The notes: a model not told the origin generated them from the sequence alone. Numbered from the stretch's first letter, positions 50,626-59,405 are shown. The stretch: 64,000 nt of DNA from Saccharomonospora glauca K62 (GCF_000243395.2 NZ_CM001484.1:62001-126000); one strand, 5' to 3'. A program made the numbers and translations.

Positions 50626-51504
50626 GTGGGCAAGGGCGCACGTAGGAAGGGGCCGGGCAAGGCCGGCAAGCGGAAGGTTCGCGACGTCTTCGTGGCGCGT
50701 CCGTTCGAGGGGCTCGCGGCGGAACCGGAGCTCATCGCCCTACGCGAGTTCGTGCCGTCCGCCACCGCGTCGCTTCCCCTGAAGGACGCGGGCGACCGCA
50801 CGGTGACACTCGCGTCCGTCCTGCCGGTGGCCGCCGCCGCGATGGTGCGGGGAGAAAGCGGCGAGATCCTCATCGGTATGCAGGTGCAGACCCGGTCGTC
50901 GGACATCAGCCGCGACCTCGGGCGCGCGCTGCGGTGGGCGCTGGAGGCCGAGCCGGGACAGGTGTTGTCGGTGCCCGACACCACCAGCGAACCGCAGCCG
51001 GGGGAGCGGTTGCAGGATCTGATCGACCCGAGTGCCGAGCTGGACGTCGAACTGCACTCCGACTTCAACTGGTGGCTCGCCGACGGCGTGCAGGCCACCG
51101 GTGAGGTCGCGATGTCGCTCGAACGCGCCAACGCCGCGATCATGCCCACCGAGCGGGTGCGTCCGGGCGCGTACTGGACGCTGGCCGGCGACAAGGCACA
51201 TCTGCGTTGGGTGTGGCCCACCGACGAGAACAGGCTGCTCCAGGCCATGGCCCGGCTGTCGGCCGCGGGGGAGTTGTCCCTCGGCGAGGGCTCGCGTTAC
51301 GCGGGTTCCTTCCGGGCGCACGGTCTGCTGGTTCCGGTGTGGGACCTCGACCCCGAGGCACACGCCAGGGAATGGAGCGAACCGGCCGAGCAGCTCGGCG
51401 CGCGCTTGGAGGCCGCGCTCAAGTCGTTGGACGACGAGCCGCTGAACGCCGCCGAACGGCGAGCCAGGGACGGTTTGATCGGGCGTCAGCTCACCCTCCG
51501 CTGA
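50626..51504 (+). CDS. DUF5926-family protein
   Basis: 292 residues. A basic N-terminus (GKGARRKGPGKAGKRKVRDV) is followed by a soluble alpha/beta region: FVARPFEGLAAEPELIALRE, VPSATASLPLKDAGDRTVTL, MQVQTRSSDISRDLGRALRW and HLRWVWPTDENRLLQAMARL. This is the actinobacterial DUF5926 pattern; no function is known. The basic tail could bind nucleic acid or ribosomes (inference). GTG 50626 with an AGGAGGG site. The DUF952 gene follows 14 bases later, so the two are probably co-transcribed. Confidence 0.87.
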   Translation: MGKGARRKGPGKAGKRKVRDVFVARPFEGLAAEPELIALREFVPSATASLPLKDAGDRTVTLASVLPVAAAAMVRGESGEILIGMQVQTRSSDISRDLGRALRWALEAEPGQVLSVPDTTSEPQPGERLQDLIDPSAELDVELHSDFNWWLADGVQATGEVAMSLERANAAIMPTERVRPGAYWTLAGDKAHLRWVWPTDENRLLQAMARLSAAGELSLGEGSRYAGSFRAHGLLVPVWDLDPEAHAREWSEPAEQLGARLEAALKSLDDEPLNAAERRARDGLIGRQLTLR

Positions 51505-51518
51505 CTACACTCCGTCGG

Positions 51519-51872
51519 GTGATCTTGCACTTCTGTCCCGCCCGCGACTGGGAGGCCGTGCCCGACGGTGGTTCGTACCGGGCCGCGTCGCTCGACGAGG
51601 TGGGTTTCATCCACTGTTCGGAGCGTGGCACCGTGCACCTGCCCGCCAACGCGGTGGCGGCGGGCCGGACCGATCTCGTCCTGCTGGGAATCGAGGAGGA
51701 TCGGCTCGATACGCCCGTCCGGTGGGAGCCGGGAGACCCGGCCGAGCCGGAAGGCGCGTGGTTCCCCCACGTCTACGGGCCGATCCCCACGTCGGCAGTG
51801 GTATCGGTGGCTCCCTATCGTCCCGGCCCGGACGGGCGGTTCCGGCCTCCGTCCATGACGCCGGGCGGGTGA
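51519..51872 (+). CDS. DUF952-domain protein
   Basis: 117 residues. ILHFCPARDWEAVPDGGSYR, GFIHCSERGTVHLPANAV and DLVLLGIEEDRLDTPVRWEP, then WFPHVYGPIPTSAVV, are the ordered DUF952 blocks with conserved His and Cys. Structural relatives resemble a pseudo-enzyme related to ADP-ribosyl/glutathione transferase-like folds; the function is unknown. GTG 51519. It is the second gene of a short unit behind DUF5926. Confidence 0.9.
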   Translation: MILHFCPARDWEAVPDGGSYRAASLDEVGFIHCSERGTVHLPANAVAAGRTDLVLLGIEEDRLDTPVRWEPGDPAEPEGAWFPHVYGPIPTSAVVSVAPYRPGPDGRFRPPSMTPGG

Positions 51873-51969
51873 CGGAGCCGACTCCGGGCAACCTGTCGAC
51901 TCCTTCGCGCGTGACCACCGCGGCCGGAATGCCGAGGCGCACACACGTTCGCGTGAGGGAGGGATTACG

Positions 51970-52554
51970 GTGACTGCGTTCGTACCCGCTGCGCCCGCGC
52001 CCCCTCACGACGGCGGGTGGGCGACCATCGTCGGCCACAGGAAGGACTTGGTCGTGTCTGGCGACCTCACGGACTTCTCCGAGTTCGTGCAGGCCAGCCT
52101 GCCCTCGCTGCTGCGTTACGGGCATGCGTTGACGGGAAACCCGCACGATGCCGCCGATCTCGTGCAATCGGTCCTGGAGAAGGTCGGTTCGCGGTGGAAC
52201 TCGGTGCTGCGCAAGACGGGCGACCCCATGGCCTACGTCCGTAGGGCGATGACGAACGCCCACATCAGTCGGTGGCGCCGGTTCCGGCGCGAGCGCCTCG
52301 TGGCCGAGGTGCCCGACTCCGGCGCGGTGGTGCATTCCGACCCGTTCGAGCACGAACCACTGTGGCAGGCGCTGCGAGAACTGCCGCCCCGACAGCGAGC
52401 GGTCATCGTGCTGCGGTACTACGAGGGCCTCAGCGAGGCGGAGATCGCCGCTTCGCTCGGAATCAGTCCGGGCACGGTGAAGAGCCAGGCGAGCAAGGCA
52501 CTCACCACGCTGCGAGGCAAATTGCGCCGTGACGAGGGGAGGGAAGTGGCGTGA
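51970..52554 (+). CDS. SigE-family ECF RNA polymerase sigma factor
   Basis: 194 residues. Region 2: FSEFVQASLPSLLRYGHALT, PHDAADLVQSVLEKV and PMAYVRRAMTNAHISRWRRF. Region 4: LRELPPRQRAVIVLRYYEGL and SEAEIAASLGISPGTVKSQA. This is the SigE/SigM-type subfamily of actinomycetes, which controls envelope stress responses. GTG 51970 has GGGAGGGA upstream; an internal GTG at about 52054 would match the shorter N-terminus of many relatives. Its stop overlaps the next gene's GTG by four bases, and that gene encodes the probable membrane partner. Confidence 0.94.
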   Translation: MTAFVPAAPAPPHDGGWATIVGHRKDLVVSGDLTDFSEFVQASLPSLLRYGHALTGNPHDAADLVQSVLEKVGSRWNSVLRKTGDPMAYVRRAMTNAHISRWRRFRRERLVAEVPDSGAVVHSDPFEHEPLWQALRELPPRQRAVIVLRYYEGLSEAEIAASLGISPGTVKSQASKALTTLRGKLRRDEGREVA

Positions 52555-53390
52555 ACACCTCCGACCCGGACTTCGACGACCTCGACGCCCGGTTGCGGGC
52601 GTTGTTCGCCGACTCTCGGCTCGACGTGACACTCGACGAGCGCGCCGGGGAACGGATCGTCGCGGGCGCGCGTCGCTTGCGCCGACGCAGGGCGGTGCTC
52701 GCGAGTGGCGGTACCACGCTCGGGATCGTGGCGGTGGCGGCGGCCGTCGTGGTCCTGGGGGCTCGTACGGCGGGGCAGGACGGCGAGACCCCCGTCGCGG
52801 CCTCACCCGCCGGGCCCCCGCCCGCCTCCGCGTCCGTGCTGTCGACGAGCGAATCGCCGGAGCCGCCCGAACTCCCGTCACCGGACGGCTCTCGGGAACC
52901 CGAGGCCGCGCCCTCCCCGCCGGACCTTCCCTCGAGCTCGTATCCGGGTGCCATGACGGCGATGAGCCCGCCGGTCCAGACCGGCTCGGTCCTGGCGGCC
53001 GACGCCGTCCTCGCTCCCGACGGCTACCGGGCGTTGAAGTTGGGCATGCCGTACCACGAGGCCGTGGCGACGAACATGCTCATGACCTCGGACGAGACCT
53101 CGCCGCCCTCGCCGTGCGCCGACTACGAGCTGGCGGAAGGCGACGAGTTGGTGCGAACGGTGACGATCTCCCGCCAGTACGGGGTCGTCGGTTTCGCCGC
53201 CAACAGCGCCGTCACCCCCGAGGGAGCGGGGGTCGGGACACCGTTCGACCAACTGAGGAGCCTGTATCCGAACGGCAGCCTGACCGAGGCGGCGTACACG
53301 GTGGCCACCGGTGCGGGCTTCTATGAGTTCCGGGTCCCCGACGGAGTCGTGGTGGAAGTCGCGTTGAAGGCCCGCGCGTCCGACTGCTGA
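52551..53390 (+). CDS. membrane-anchored partner of SigE-type sigma factor
   Basis: 279 residues. The N-terminal cytoplasmic part (FDDLDARLRALFADSRLDVT, GARRLRRRRAV) is short and lacks a zinc motif. One membrane helix (TLGIVAVAAAVVVLGA) leads to a Pro/Ser/Glu-rich linker and an outer domain of about 140 residues (YRALKLGMPYHEAVATNMLM, CADYELAEGDELV ... C-terminal Cys, giving two Cys that could form a disulfide). The four-base overlap with the sigma gene marks it as the likely regulator, although it is not a classical anti-sigma. Confidence 0.85.
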   Translation: MNTSDPDFDDLDARLRALFADSRLDVTLDERAGERIVAGARRLRRRRAVLASGGTTLGIVAVAAAVVVLGARTAGQDGETPVAASPAGPPPASASVLSTSESPEPPELPSPDGSREPEAAPSPPDLPSSSYPGAMTAMSPPVQTGSVLAADAVLAPDGYRALKLGMPYHEAVATNMLMTSDETSPPSPCADYELAEGDELVRTVTISRQYGVVGFAANSAVTPEGAGVGTPFDQLRSLYPNGSLTEAAYTVATGAGFYEFRVPDGVVVEVALKARASDC

Positions 53391-53476
53391 AGCATCGGCC
53401 GCGGCCTCGGCCTCGGCCTCGGCCTCCCTTTCTCGGCGCCGAGGCGTGGGTGGGTCGTGCCGCGTCCGCTGGAGGG

Positions 53477-54025
53477 TCACAGCTTTCCACCGGCGACCGG
53501 AGGCATCGTCGGGTCGTTCTCGTCGCCCACCGATTCGCGGGCGAGGAACTGCTCGACACTGAACACGTCGCCCTTGGCCATGTCCACCACGTTGAGCAGT
53601 CGGCGCATGGAGGAGATCTCCTCGACCTGTTCCTTGAGGAACCACTGCACGAACTGCTCGCCCGTGTAGTCCTCCTCGTCGCGGGCCGCCTTCGCGAGTT
53701 GCTTGAAATCGTTCTCCACGCCGATTTCCTGATCGAGTGCGAGGGCGATCGGTTCCCGGATGTCGGAGAAATCGTTGCGCACTCGCGGGACCTCCGGGAT
53801 CTCGACGTGGTGGTCGGTGTCGAGGAGGTACTGCACCAGCGCCATGGCGTGATTGCGTTCCTCCAGCGACTGCCGGTAGAAGTGCGCCGCCAGTCGGGGA
53901 AGATCGGAACCGTCGAACCACACTGCCGTCGCGAGGTACTGCTGGGAGGCGTGGAATTCGTTCCGGATCTGCGCCTGGAGCAGCTCGTAGAACCTCGACT
54001 GAGGGGTTTTCTTGAAGCTTGCCAT
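53477..54025 (-). CDS. ferritin (BfrB/FtnA-type)
   Basis: 182 residues of a non-heme ferritin: FYELLQAQIRNEFHASQQYL and WFDGSDLPRLAAHFYRQSLE provide the first ferroxidase ligands (Glu, Glu, His in EERNHAMALVQYLLD), and GVENDFKQLAKAARDEEDYT followed by QFVQWFLKEQVEEISSMRRL the fourth-helix ligands. The C-terminal extension (DPTMPPVAGGKL) resembles BfrB of mycobacteria. ATG 54025 has GGAGG five bases upstream; a longer in-frame start exists but lacks such a site. The upstream region holds a three-unit iron-box-like array, so IdeR control is likely. Confidence 0.95.
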   Translation of the reverse strand: MASFKKTPQSRFYELLQAQIRNEFHASQQYLATAVWFDGSDLPRLAAHFYRQSLEERNHAMALVQYLLDTDHHVEIPEVPRVRNDFSDIREPIALALDQEIGVENDFKQLAKAARDEEDYTGEQFVQWFLKEQVEEISSMRRLLNVVDMAKGDVFSVEQFLARESVGDENDPTMPPVAGGKL

Positions 54026-54100
54026 GCCTCCACCATACGTGGAGAAAGCATTTCTCATCCACTTGGAATTGGTGATCTCGGTCCCATTTGGGTACAATTT

Positions 54101-54160
54101 ATAAGATAAGCTTTCGCTTAATTAATTGAGCCTTCGCTTATTGTGAAAAGGCTTGCCTAA
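54101..54160. promoter_or_regulatory. three tandem 20-bp iron-box-like units upstream of ferritin
   Basis: Units at 54101-54120, 54121-54140 and 54141-54160 are head-to-tail with exact 20-bp period; units one and two end in the same CTTCGCTTA-type block (CTTTCGCTTA, CCTTCGCTTA), and the third ends CTTGCCTAA. Read on the minus strand each matches 11-12 of 19 positions of the DtxR/IdeR consensus TTAGGTTAGGCTAACCTAA. The array is 76-136 bases upstream of the ferritin start, and a TATAAA-type -10 lies at its proximal end. The distal unit overlaps the arginine deiminase stop. Confidence 0.6.
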
Positions 54161-55410
54161 CCGCTCGCCGAGACCGTTTCGCGCGCGATGGGGCAGGACA
54201 TGCATCGCGGTCCGCCGCGGCCGGACCCCAGTTCGGAGCCCGCGATCCGAACGACCTCGATGCCGGCGTCCTCCAGGCGTTCGTTGGTCTCCGTGTTGCG
54301 CTCGTAGCCGATGACGACTCCGGGGGCGAGCGCGAGCGTGTTGTTGCCGTCGTCCCACTGCTCCCGCTCGGCCGTCACCGGGTCGAGGCCCGTGTCGATG
54401 ACGTGCAACCGGTCGATGCCCATCGCCTCGGCTGCCGCCTCCAGGAACGGGGCGGGGCCGTGCACCCGCACGCCCTTCTCCTCGTCGGGGGTGAGCGTGT
54501 AGGCGATGAGGGAGTCCCTCGCCAGCGGATACATCACCACCGAGTCCGGTCCCACCATCGTGCAGACCGTGTCGAGGTGCATCGTGGCGCGGTCCTGGGC
54601 GATCGGCACGGCCAGCACCGTGTGCGCGAGATCGTCGGCGAACACGGAGCGCGCCAGCGACTCGGCGCCCGCCGGCGTGGTGCGCTCACCCACGCCCACG
54701 GCCAGCACACCGGGGGCGAGCACCAACACGTCGCCGCCCTCGACCGGGGCCGAGTGCGCGCCGTAGGCGCGAACCGCTCCCCGGAAACGCGGGTGGTAGG
54801 CGTAGATGAGATCCAGCAGGGCCGTCTCCCGCTTTCGGGCGGGCATCGCCAACGACGCGATGGCGACACGGTCGCCGATCCACACCGACGAGTCGCGCGT
54901 GAACAGCAGGTTCGGCAGCGGGTCGACCGCGAAGTCGTGCGCGTGGTGCATCCGGCGTACCAGCGAACCGCCCTCCGAGGTGGGCAGCTCCTCGAACGTC
55001 ATGCCCGCCATGAGCACCTCGGCGAGCTCGGCGGGTGTCGCGCTCGACAGGTGTGACCGCAGCACGTCCGCGAGTTCGGCCCCCAGCCTCCTGTCGTCGA
55101 CCGCGGCGTGGACCCCCGCCGCGTGAGCCCTCGGGTCCTCCAGTGCGGTCCGCAGCACGTCGGCGAGGAGCAGCACCTCCACGCCTCGGCTGCGTAGCAC
55201 GGTGGCGAAGGCGTCGTGCTCCTCCTGGGCGCGGTCCACCCACGGGATGGAGTCGAACAGCAGTTGGTCGTTGTTGCGTGGGGTGAGCCGTCGGAGCTCG
55301 TTGCCGGGGCGGTGCAGCAGCACCGTCCGCAGCGGTCCCACTTCGCTGTCCACTCGGGTGGGGAGGCGCTCGGAAAGACTGCTGGAGCTGGAGGAAGTCG
55401 ATTCGGTCAC
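54157..55410 (-). CDS. arcA: arginine deiminase
   Basis: 417 residues from GTG 55410. The guanidino-modifying fold is clear: [60 protein letters not shown] with the catalytic His, and [13 protein letters not shown] with the catalytic Cys. It converts arginine to citrulline and ammonia. The arcBC genes for ATP production are not nearby, so a role in acid tolerance or arginine breakdown alone is more likely. No ribosome site precedes GTG 55410, but CACTAAT nine bases upstream would give a leaderless mRNA. An alternative GTG lies at 55461. It converges with nothing and its end abuts the ferritin control region. Confidence 0.94.
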   Translation of the reverse strand: MTESTSSSSSSLSERLPTRVDSEVGPLRTVLLHRPGNELRRLTPRNNDQLLFDSIPWVDRAQEEHDAFATVLRSRGVEVLLLADVLRTALEDPRAHAAGVHAAVDDRRLGAELADVLRSHLSSATPAELAEVLMAGMTFEELPTSEGGSLVRRMHHAHDFAVDPLPNLLFTRDSSVWIGDRVAIASLAMPARKRETALLDLIYAYHPRFRGAVRAYGAHSAPVEGGDVLVLAPGVLAVGVGERTTPAGAESLARSVFADDLAHTVLAVPIAQDRATMHLDTVCTMVGPDSVVMYPLARDSLIAYTLTPDEEKGVRVHGPAPFLEAAAEAMGIDRLHVIDTGLDPVTAEREQWDDGNNTLALAPGVVIGYERNTETNERLEDAGIEVVRIAGSELGSGRGGPRCMSCPIARETVSASG

Positions 55411-55443
55411 AGGGGCGAGATTAGTGACCGGGGCGCTCCCGCG

Positions 55444-55547
55444 CGGGATACGAAACGACACGGCGCGGCGTGGTAGCGCCTTCGGAACGAAAGGCTCTTT
55501 CGCCGCAACGAACAGGGCGCCCCGAGCGTGATTCGTTGCGTATCCCG
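55444..55547. repeat. long-range inverted repeat flanking 74 bp
   Basis: CGGGATACGAAACGA (55444-55458) and TCGTTGCGTATCCCG (55533-55547) are reverse complements at 14 of 15 positions. The arms enclose 74 bases between arcA and the small gene at 55558. It could fold as a large stem-loop or be the ends of a small decayed mobile element; no target duplication was recognised. Confidence 0.5.
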
Positions 55548-55557
55548 GCGCACGGCG

Positions 55558-55749
55558 TCATTGGTGGGTGGCGGGCGTCCGCTCGGTGGAGCCGGTGGTG
55601 GACCCCACCGGTGTGTTGGTGTCCGGCACCGTGGTGAAGATCCAGTTGTGGACGCCGCCTCCCATGATCTCGGCGTACCGCTCCGCGGCGTCGCGGTGGG
55701 TGAAGCGGATCTGCTGACAGGTCACCCGGTGAGTGATCTCGCAAGCCAT
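55558..55749 (-). CDS. small hypothetical protein (63 aa)
   Basis: ATG 55749 with a strong GGAGGGG site. The sequence CEITHRVTCQQIRFTHRDAA, ERYAEIMGGGVHNWIFTTVP is compact and has two Cys and several His, then a Thr/Pro/Gly tail. I do not recognise a family; ribosome-site quality and non-random composition support a real gene. It is 79 bases downstream of the CPBP protease start-side end and upstream of the inverted repeat before arcA. Confidence 0.7.
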   Translation of the reverse strand: MACEITHRVTCQQIRFTHRDAAERYAEIMGGGVHNWIFTTVPDTNTPVGSTTGSTERTPATHQ

Positions 55750-55827
55750 CGTCCCCTCCTGACCTGGCCGTGCCGGCGATTCGGCCGACCCGACGATTAG
55801 AACACGTGTTCGATTCGAAGGCAACTT

Positions 55828-56640
55828 TCACGGAAGCCAGTCGACGTGGTCGCGCAGTGCCGCGTAGCCGACGAAGGCCACCACGTCCAGTAGCAGATGC
55901 GCCACGACGAGTGGCCACAGACGGTTCGTTCGTTGCCACACCCTGCCGTAGACGAGTCCCATCACCACATTGCCGAGGAACCCGCCGAGCCCCTGGTAGA
56001 GGTGGTACGAACCGCGCAGCACTGCGGAGATCAGCAGGGAGGTGTTCTCGGAAAGGCCGAGTTGCCGCAGGCGCGTGAGCAGGTAGCCCACCACGAGCAC
56101 TTCTTCGGCGAACGCGTTGCCGAACGCGGAGAGGGTCAGCGCGAAGGGACGCCACCATGCGTCATCCAAAGTGGATGGTTGTACGGCGAGGTTGAACCCG
56201 AGTTTCCATGCCACGAAGTAGAATGCCAGCCCCGGAATCCCGATTCCCGCCGCCAGTGCCGCGGCCCACGCCGTGTCCCTGCCGGGTCTCGTGAGGTCGA
56301 GACCGATGCGGGACAGTCGAATTCCCGCCCGCCACAACAGAAAGAGCCCGAGCGCTCCCCAGCCGACGAGTTGCACGACGCCGAGCAACTGCTTGAGCAG
56401 ATCGATGAGGCCGAGTTCCGCTCGGGAGACGTTGATGGCGACCTGTTGCTGCGCAAGGGGTTCCGGACGGAACAAAGCGTCCAACAGGGATAACAGACTG
56501 CGCACACCGGAAAGACCCAGCGTGACCGAGAAAACGAGCACGAGTTCCACCACGAGCGTGCGTCGCTCGCGCGGGTCGGTGACGCGCTCGGGGAACACCG
56601 GGGGCTGCGGGAAGATCCAGTCGCGTGCTCGAAAGGCCAC
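55828..56640 (-). CDS. CPBP-family intramembrane metalloprotease
   Basis: 270 residues, eight predicted membrane helices. The CPBP/Abi motif is GNAFAEEVLVVGYLLTRLR (the EE pair with the downstream Arg), followed by LRGSYHLYQGLGGFLGNVV with the metal-ligand His and VVAHLLLDVVAFVGY with the second His. Relatives process prenylated or membrane proteins or confer bacteriocin immunity; the substrate is unknown. GTG 56640. It is divergent from the second BCCT gene; the roughly 150-bp gap contains both promoters. Confidence 0.92.
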   Translation of the reverse strand: MAFRARDWIFPQPPVFPERVTDPRERRTLVVELVLVFSVTLGLSGVRSLLSLLDALFRPEPLAQQQVAINVSRAELGLIDLLKQLLGVVQLVGWGALGLFLLWRAGIRLSRIGLDLTRPGRDTAWAAALAAGIGIPGLAFYFVAWKLGFNLAVQPSTLDDAWWRPFALTLSAFGNAFAEEVLVVGYLLTRLRQLGLSENTSLLISAVLRGSYHLYQGLGGFLGNVVMGLVYGRVWQRTNRLWPLVVAHLLLDVVAFVGYAALRDHVDWLP

Positions 56641-56790
56641 TGTGGCACGTTACATTAACTTGAATCTGTGCTGGTCAACGGCACGATCCGACGCCTCCGG
56701 GGCGCCTTTCTACATCATTTCGGGTTCATTCACCGCTGGAGACCACTAGGGTCTTACGGTCCGAAAAATCCCAAGAAGGAGGCAAGCCTC

Positions 56791-58494
56791 GTGACGGCGA
56801 CGTCCGAAACTGAGGCCCAAGCGCCCTCGGGTTCGCGGCGGCCGTGGTACGCCACGGTGGCGCCGCGGGTCTTCTGGCCTTCGGCAGTGATCATCCTGGC
56901 CTTCGTGATCGTCACGGTCCTCGTTCCCGACACGATGACCGAGGTGATCGGCGACATCCAGGAGACGGTCATCGGGACGTTCAGCTGGTACTACATGCTG
57001 ATCGTCTCGCTGTTCGTGGTCTTCTCGTTGTGGATCGGGTTGAGTCACTACGGTGACATCAAGCTGGGACCCGACGAGGAGGAACCCGAGTTCGGTCTGA
57101 AGTCGTGGTTCGCCATGCTCTTCGCGGCGGGCATGGGTATCGGCCTGGTGTTCTGGGGTGTGGCCGAGCCGCTGAACCACTACGCGGGCATCCCCAATCG
57201 CGCCACGGGGATCACGCAGGACGAGGAAGGCGCGCAGGGTGCCATCGTGCAGACGTTCCTGCACTGGGGACTGCACCCGTGGGCGATCTACGTGGTGGTG
57301 GGTGTGGCCATCGCGTACGCCATCCACCGCAAAAAGCGCCCCGTGTCCATCCGTTACGCGCTGGAGTCGCTCATCGGCAAGCGGGTCCACGGTTGGCTCG
57401 GTGACGTCATCGACATCGCCGCCATCGTCGGCACGCTGTTCGGTGTCGCGACCTCGCTCGGCCTCGGCGTCATCCAGATCGGTGCCGGGCTCGACTTCCT
57501 CGACGTGGTGTCCGATCCGGGCAACCTGACCTACGTGGTGCTGATCGGTGCGATCACGGCGCTGGCGATCTTCTCGGTGGTCACCGGTGTCAAGCGCGGC
57601 ATCAAGTGGCTGTCCAACATCAACATGGGACTGGCCGCCGCGCTGCTGCTCGTCGTCCTGGTACTCGGCCCCACGCTGTTCATCTTCAAGGACCTGGTGC
57701 AGTCGATCGGTGACTATCTGCAGAACCTGCTGCAGATGAGCTTCAACACCACGGCCTACGAAGGTGCCGACGGCAACGAGTGGCAGGGCTGGTGGACGAC
57801 GTTCTACTGGGGTTGGTGGATCTCCTGGGCGCCCTTCGTCGGCGTGTTCATCGCCCGCATCTCGCGCGGTCGTACGGTGCGTGAGTTCGTTGCCGGGGTG
57901 CTGCTGGTGCCCACGGCGGTCACGATGCTGTGGTTCACCGTGTTCGGCGGTACCGCGCTGTACCGGGAGCTTTTCGGTGAAGGCGGACTCGTGGGCACCG
58001 ACGAGACCGGCGCCGCCACCGTCGACACCGAGGCCTCGCTGTTCGGCATGCTCGACGGGCTGCCCGCCGGGACGTTGCTGTCGGTGGGCGCGCTGATCCT
58101 CATCGTGCTGTTCTTCGTCACGTCGTCGGACTCCGGCTCGCTGGTCGTGGACATGCTGGCCTCCGGCGGTGACCCGGAACCGCCGAGGTGGAGCCGGGTG
58201 TTCTGGGGTCTGCTGGAAGGCGCGGTCGCCGTGGCGCTGCTGCTGGCGGGTGGTTTGAGCGCGCTGCAGACGGTGGCGATCCTCATCGCGTTGCCGTTCA
58301 GCATCGTGATGCTCGGCATGTGCGTGGCGATCTGGCGGGACTTCAGGGCCGAACGCAAGGCGATGCTGCGCGCTCAGCGCAAGCTGCAACGCGAACAGCT
58401 CACCGAGCACGTCACCAACACCCTGATCGACGACGGCCTCGTCGAGCCGAACGGCAAGGGTGGAAAGGGCGGCGAGAAGGTCCCGGTGTCCTGA
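56791..58494 (+). CDS. BCCT-family betaine/choline/carnitine transporter (second)
   Basis: 567 residues, twelve membrane helices. KSWFAMLFAAGMGIGLVFWG, FLHWGLHPWAIYVVVGVAIA and FYWGWWISWAPFVGVFIARI carry the family signatures. The N-terminal tail is shorter and the C-terminus (EHVTNTLIDDGLVEPNGKGG) is less basic than in the carrier at 12651, so the two may differ in osmotic control or solute. GTG 56791 is set by AAGGAGG nine bases upstream. A perfect palindrome ends the gene. Confidence 0.95.
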   Translation: MTATSETEAQAPSGSRRPWYATVAPRVFWPSAVIILAFVIVTVLVPDTMTEVIGDIQETVIGTFSWYYMLIVSLFVVFSLWIGLSHYGDIKLGPDEEEPEFGLKSWFAMLFAAGMGIGLVFWGVAEPLNHYAGIPNRATGITQDEEGAQGAIVQTFLHWGLHPWAIYVVVGVAIAYAIHRKKRPVSIRYALESLIGKRVHGWLGDVIDIAAIVGTLFGVATSLGLGVIQIGAGLDFLDVVSDPGNLTYVVLIGAITALAIFSVVTGVKRGIKWLSNINMGLAAALLLVVLVLGPTLFIFKDLVQSIGDYLQNLLQMSFNTTAYEGADGNEWQGWWTTFYWGWWISWAPFVGVFIARISRGRTVREFVAGVLLVPTAVTMLWFTVFGGTALYRELFGEGGLVGTDETGAATVDTEASLFGMLDGLPAGTLLSVGALILIVLFFVTSSDSGSLVVDMLASGGDPEPPRWSRVFWGLLEGAVAVALLLAGGLSALQTVAILIALPFSIVMLGMCVAIWRDFRAERKAMLRAQRKLQREQLTEHVTNTLIDDGLVEPNGKGGKGGEKVPVS

Positions 58495-58514
58495 TTCGTC
58501 GTTCCCCTCGGGCT

Positions 58515-58550
58515 TGCGGCGCCTCCCGGCACGTGCCGGGAGGCGCCGCA
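58515..58550. terminator. perfect 36-bp palindrome between BCCT and DUF2470 genes
   Basis: TGCGGCGCCTCCCGGCAC pairs exactly with its continuation to 58550, with no unpaired centre. It lies between the convergent stops at 58494 and 58558 and is most simply a bidirectional terminator. Confidence 0.8.
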
Positions 58551-58557
58551 GCCGTTC

Positions 58558-59373
58558 TCAGGCCTCGTCGTCCTGCTTGTGAGCCCCGGAGACGTGGTGG
58601 AGGAAGGGGCAGCCGACGAGCTTGCGCAGCTCGACGGCGAGCTGCGGCGGGTTCTCCACGGAACGGGAGAACGCCAGTCGCACGTCGTGGTCGTCGTCGG
58701 AGGTCTCCACGCGCAGGCGGATACCGCAGCGGTCGAGCCCCAGCGGCCGTACCCGGCTTTCCCGCAGTTCGGGCGGCAGCAGCCGCGCCAACCTGGCGAC
58801 GACGTCGACGTGGTCGTGCTCCAGGTGCCGCAGCCACCGGCCCTCGTAGTCGTACAAGGGGTCGGGCATCGCGGCGTCGAAGGTGACCGGTGACAGCGAG
58901 TGAGTGCCCTCGCTGTCGGCCACGACCACCGAGACGGGGGTGAGCCGCAGCAGCGACAGGCCGTGCCCCACGTCGAGCAGGTGGGGATCGGGGTCGGCGG
59001 AGGCATCGGCGATGGCCACCGCCCGTGCGCGGGCGGAGCGGTCGTCGAGGCCGCGCAGCCAGCCGGTGAGCCACAGTAACCCTCGCACGGGCTGGCGTAG
59101 GGCGACCGGAGCTTCGTCGGTGACCTCCAGGGTGACGGCGAGTTCCGCGGTCGCGTCTCCGTGCAGCCCCGAGGCGAGCGGATCGTCGGTGGGCAGCACG
59201 ACGCTGACGTCGTCTCCCGCGTGCAGGTGCCAGAGCACGGGCGAGGTCGGCTCGGACCGCGCGTCGTGGCCGATGGCGGGAAGCAGGTGCGCGGGGCCGC
59301 CGCGCACGGCGATGGTCTTGGCCCGCTCGGCGGGACGGGGAGTCGGGGGCCTGCGGGGCGCTGGTTCGCTCAC
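58558..59373 (-). CDS. DUF2470-domain protein, HugZ-like (heme/iron-related)
   Basis: 271 residues. The N-terminal two thirds resemble a split-barrel fold (KTIAVRGGPAHLLPAIGHDA, VLWHLHAGDDVSVVLPTDDP, AVTLEVTDEAPVALRQPVRG, LWLTGWLRGLDD); the C-terminal part (FDAAMPDPLYDYEGRWLRHL, EHDHVDVVARLARLLPPELR, PLGLDRCGIRLRVETSDDDH) is a DUF2470 domain, found in HugZ-type heme-degrading proteins. GTG 59373 has GGAGGTGAG upstream. A near-consensus iron box begins 14 bases upstream of the start, so repression by an IdeR-type regulator in iron-replete cells is expected. A role in heme-iron use is inferred. Confidence 0.87.
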   Translation of the reverse strand: MSEPAPRRPPTPRPAERAKTIAVRGGPAHLLPAIGHDARSEPTSPVLWHLHAGDDVSVVLPTDDPLASGLHGDATAELAVTLEVTDEAPVALRQPVRGLLWLTGWLRGLDDRSARARAVAIADASADPDPHLLDVGHGLSLLRLTPVSVVVADSEGTHSLSPVTFDAAMPDPLYDYEGRWLRHLEHDHVDVVARLARLLPPELRESRVRPLGLDRCGIRLRVETSDDDHDVRLAFSRSVENPPQLAVELRKLVGCPFLHHVSGAHKQDDEA

Positions 59374-59386
59374 AGCTCACCTCCTG

Positions 59387-59405
59387 TTAGGTAAGGCTAA
59401 CCTTT
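59387..59405. promoter_or_regulatory. DtxR/IdeR iron box
   Basis: TTAGGTAAGGCTAACCTTT matches the iron-box consensus TTAGGTTAGGCTAACCTAA at 16 of 19 positions. It lies 14 bases upstream of the DUF2470 start, ahead of its ribosome site, where bound repressor would block transcription; it is about 100 bases upstream of the divergent gene at 59506. Confidence 0.85.

Noticed and set aside
53403-53428. CCTCGG hexamer repeat after the SigE-partner gene
   Set aside because: About four copies of a GC-rich hexamer in a short gap; common low-complexity slippage, with no sign of function.
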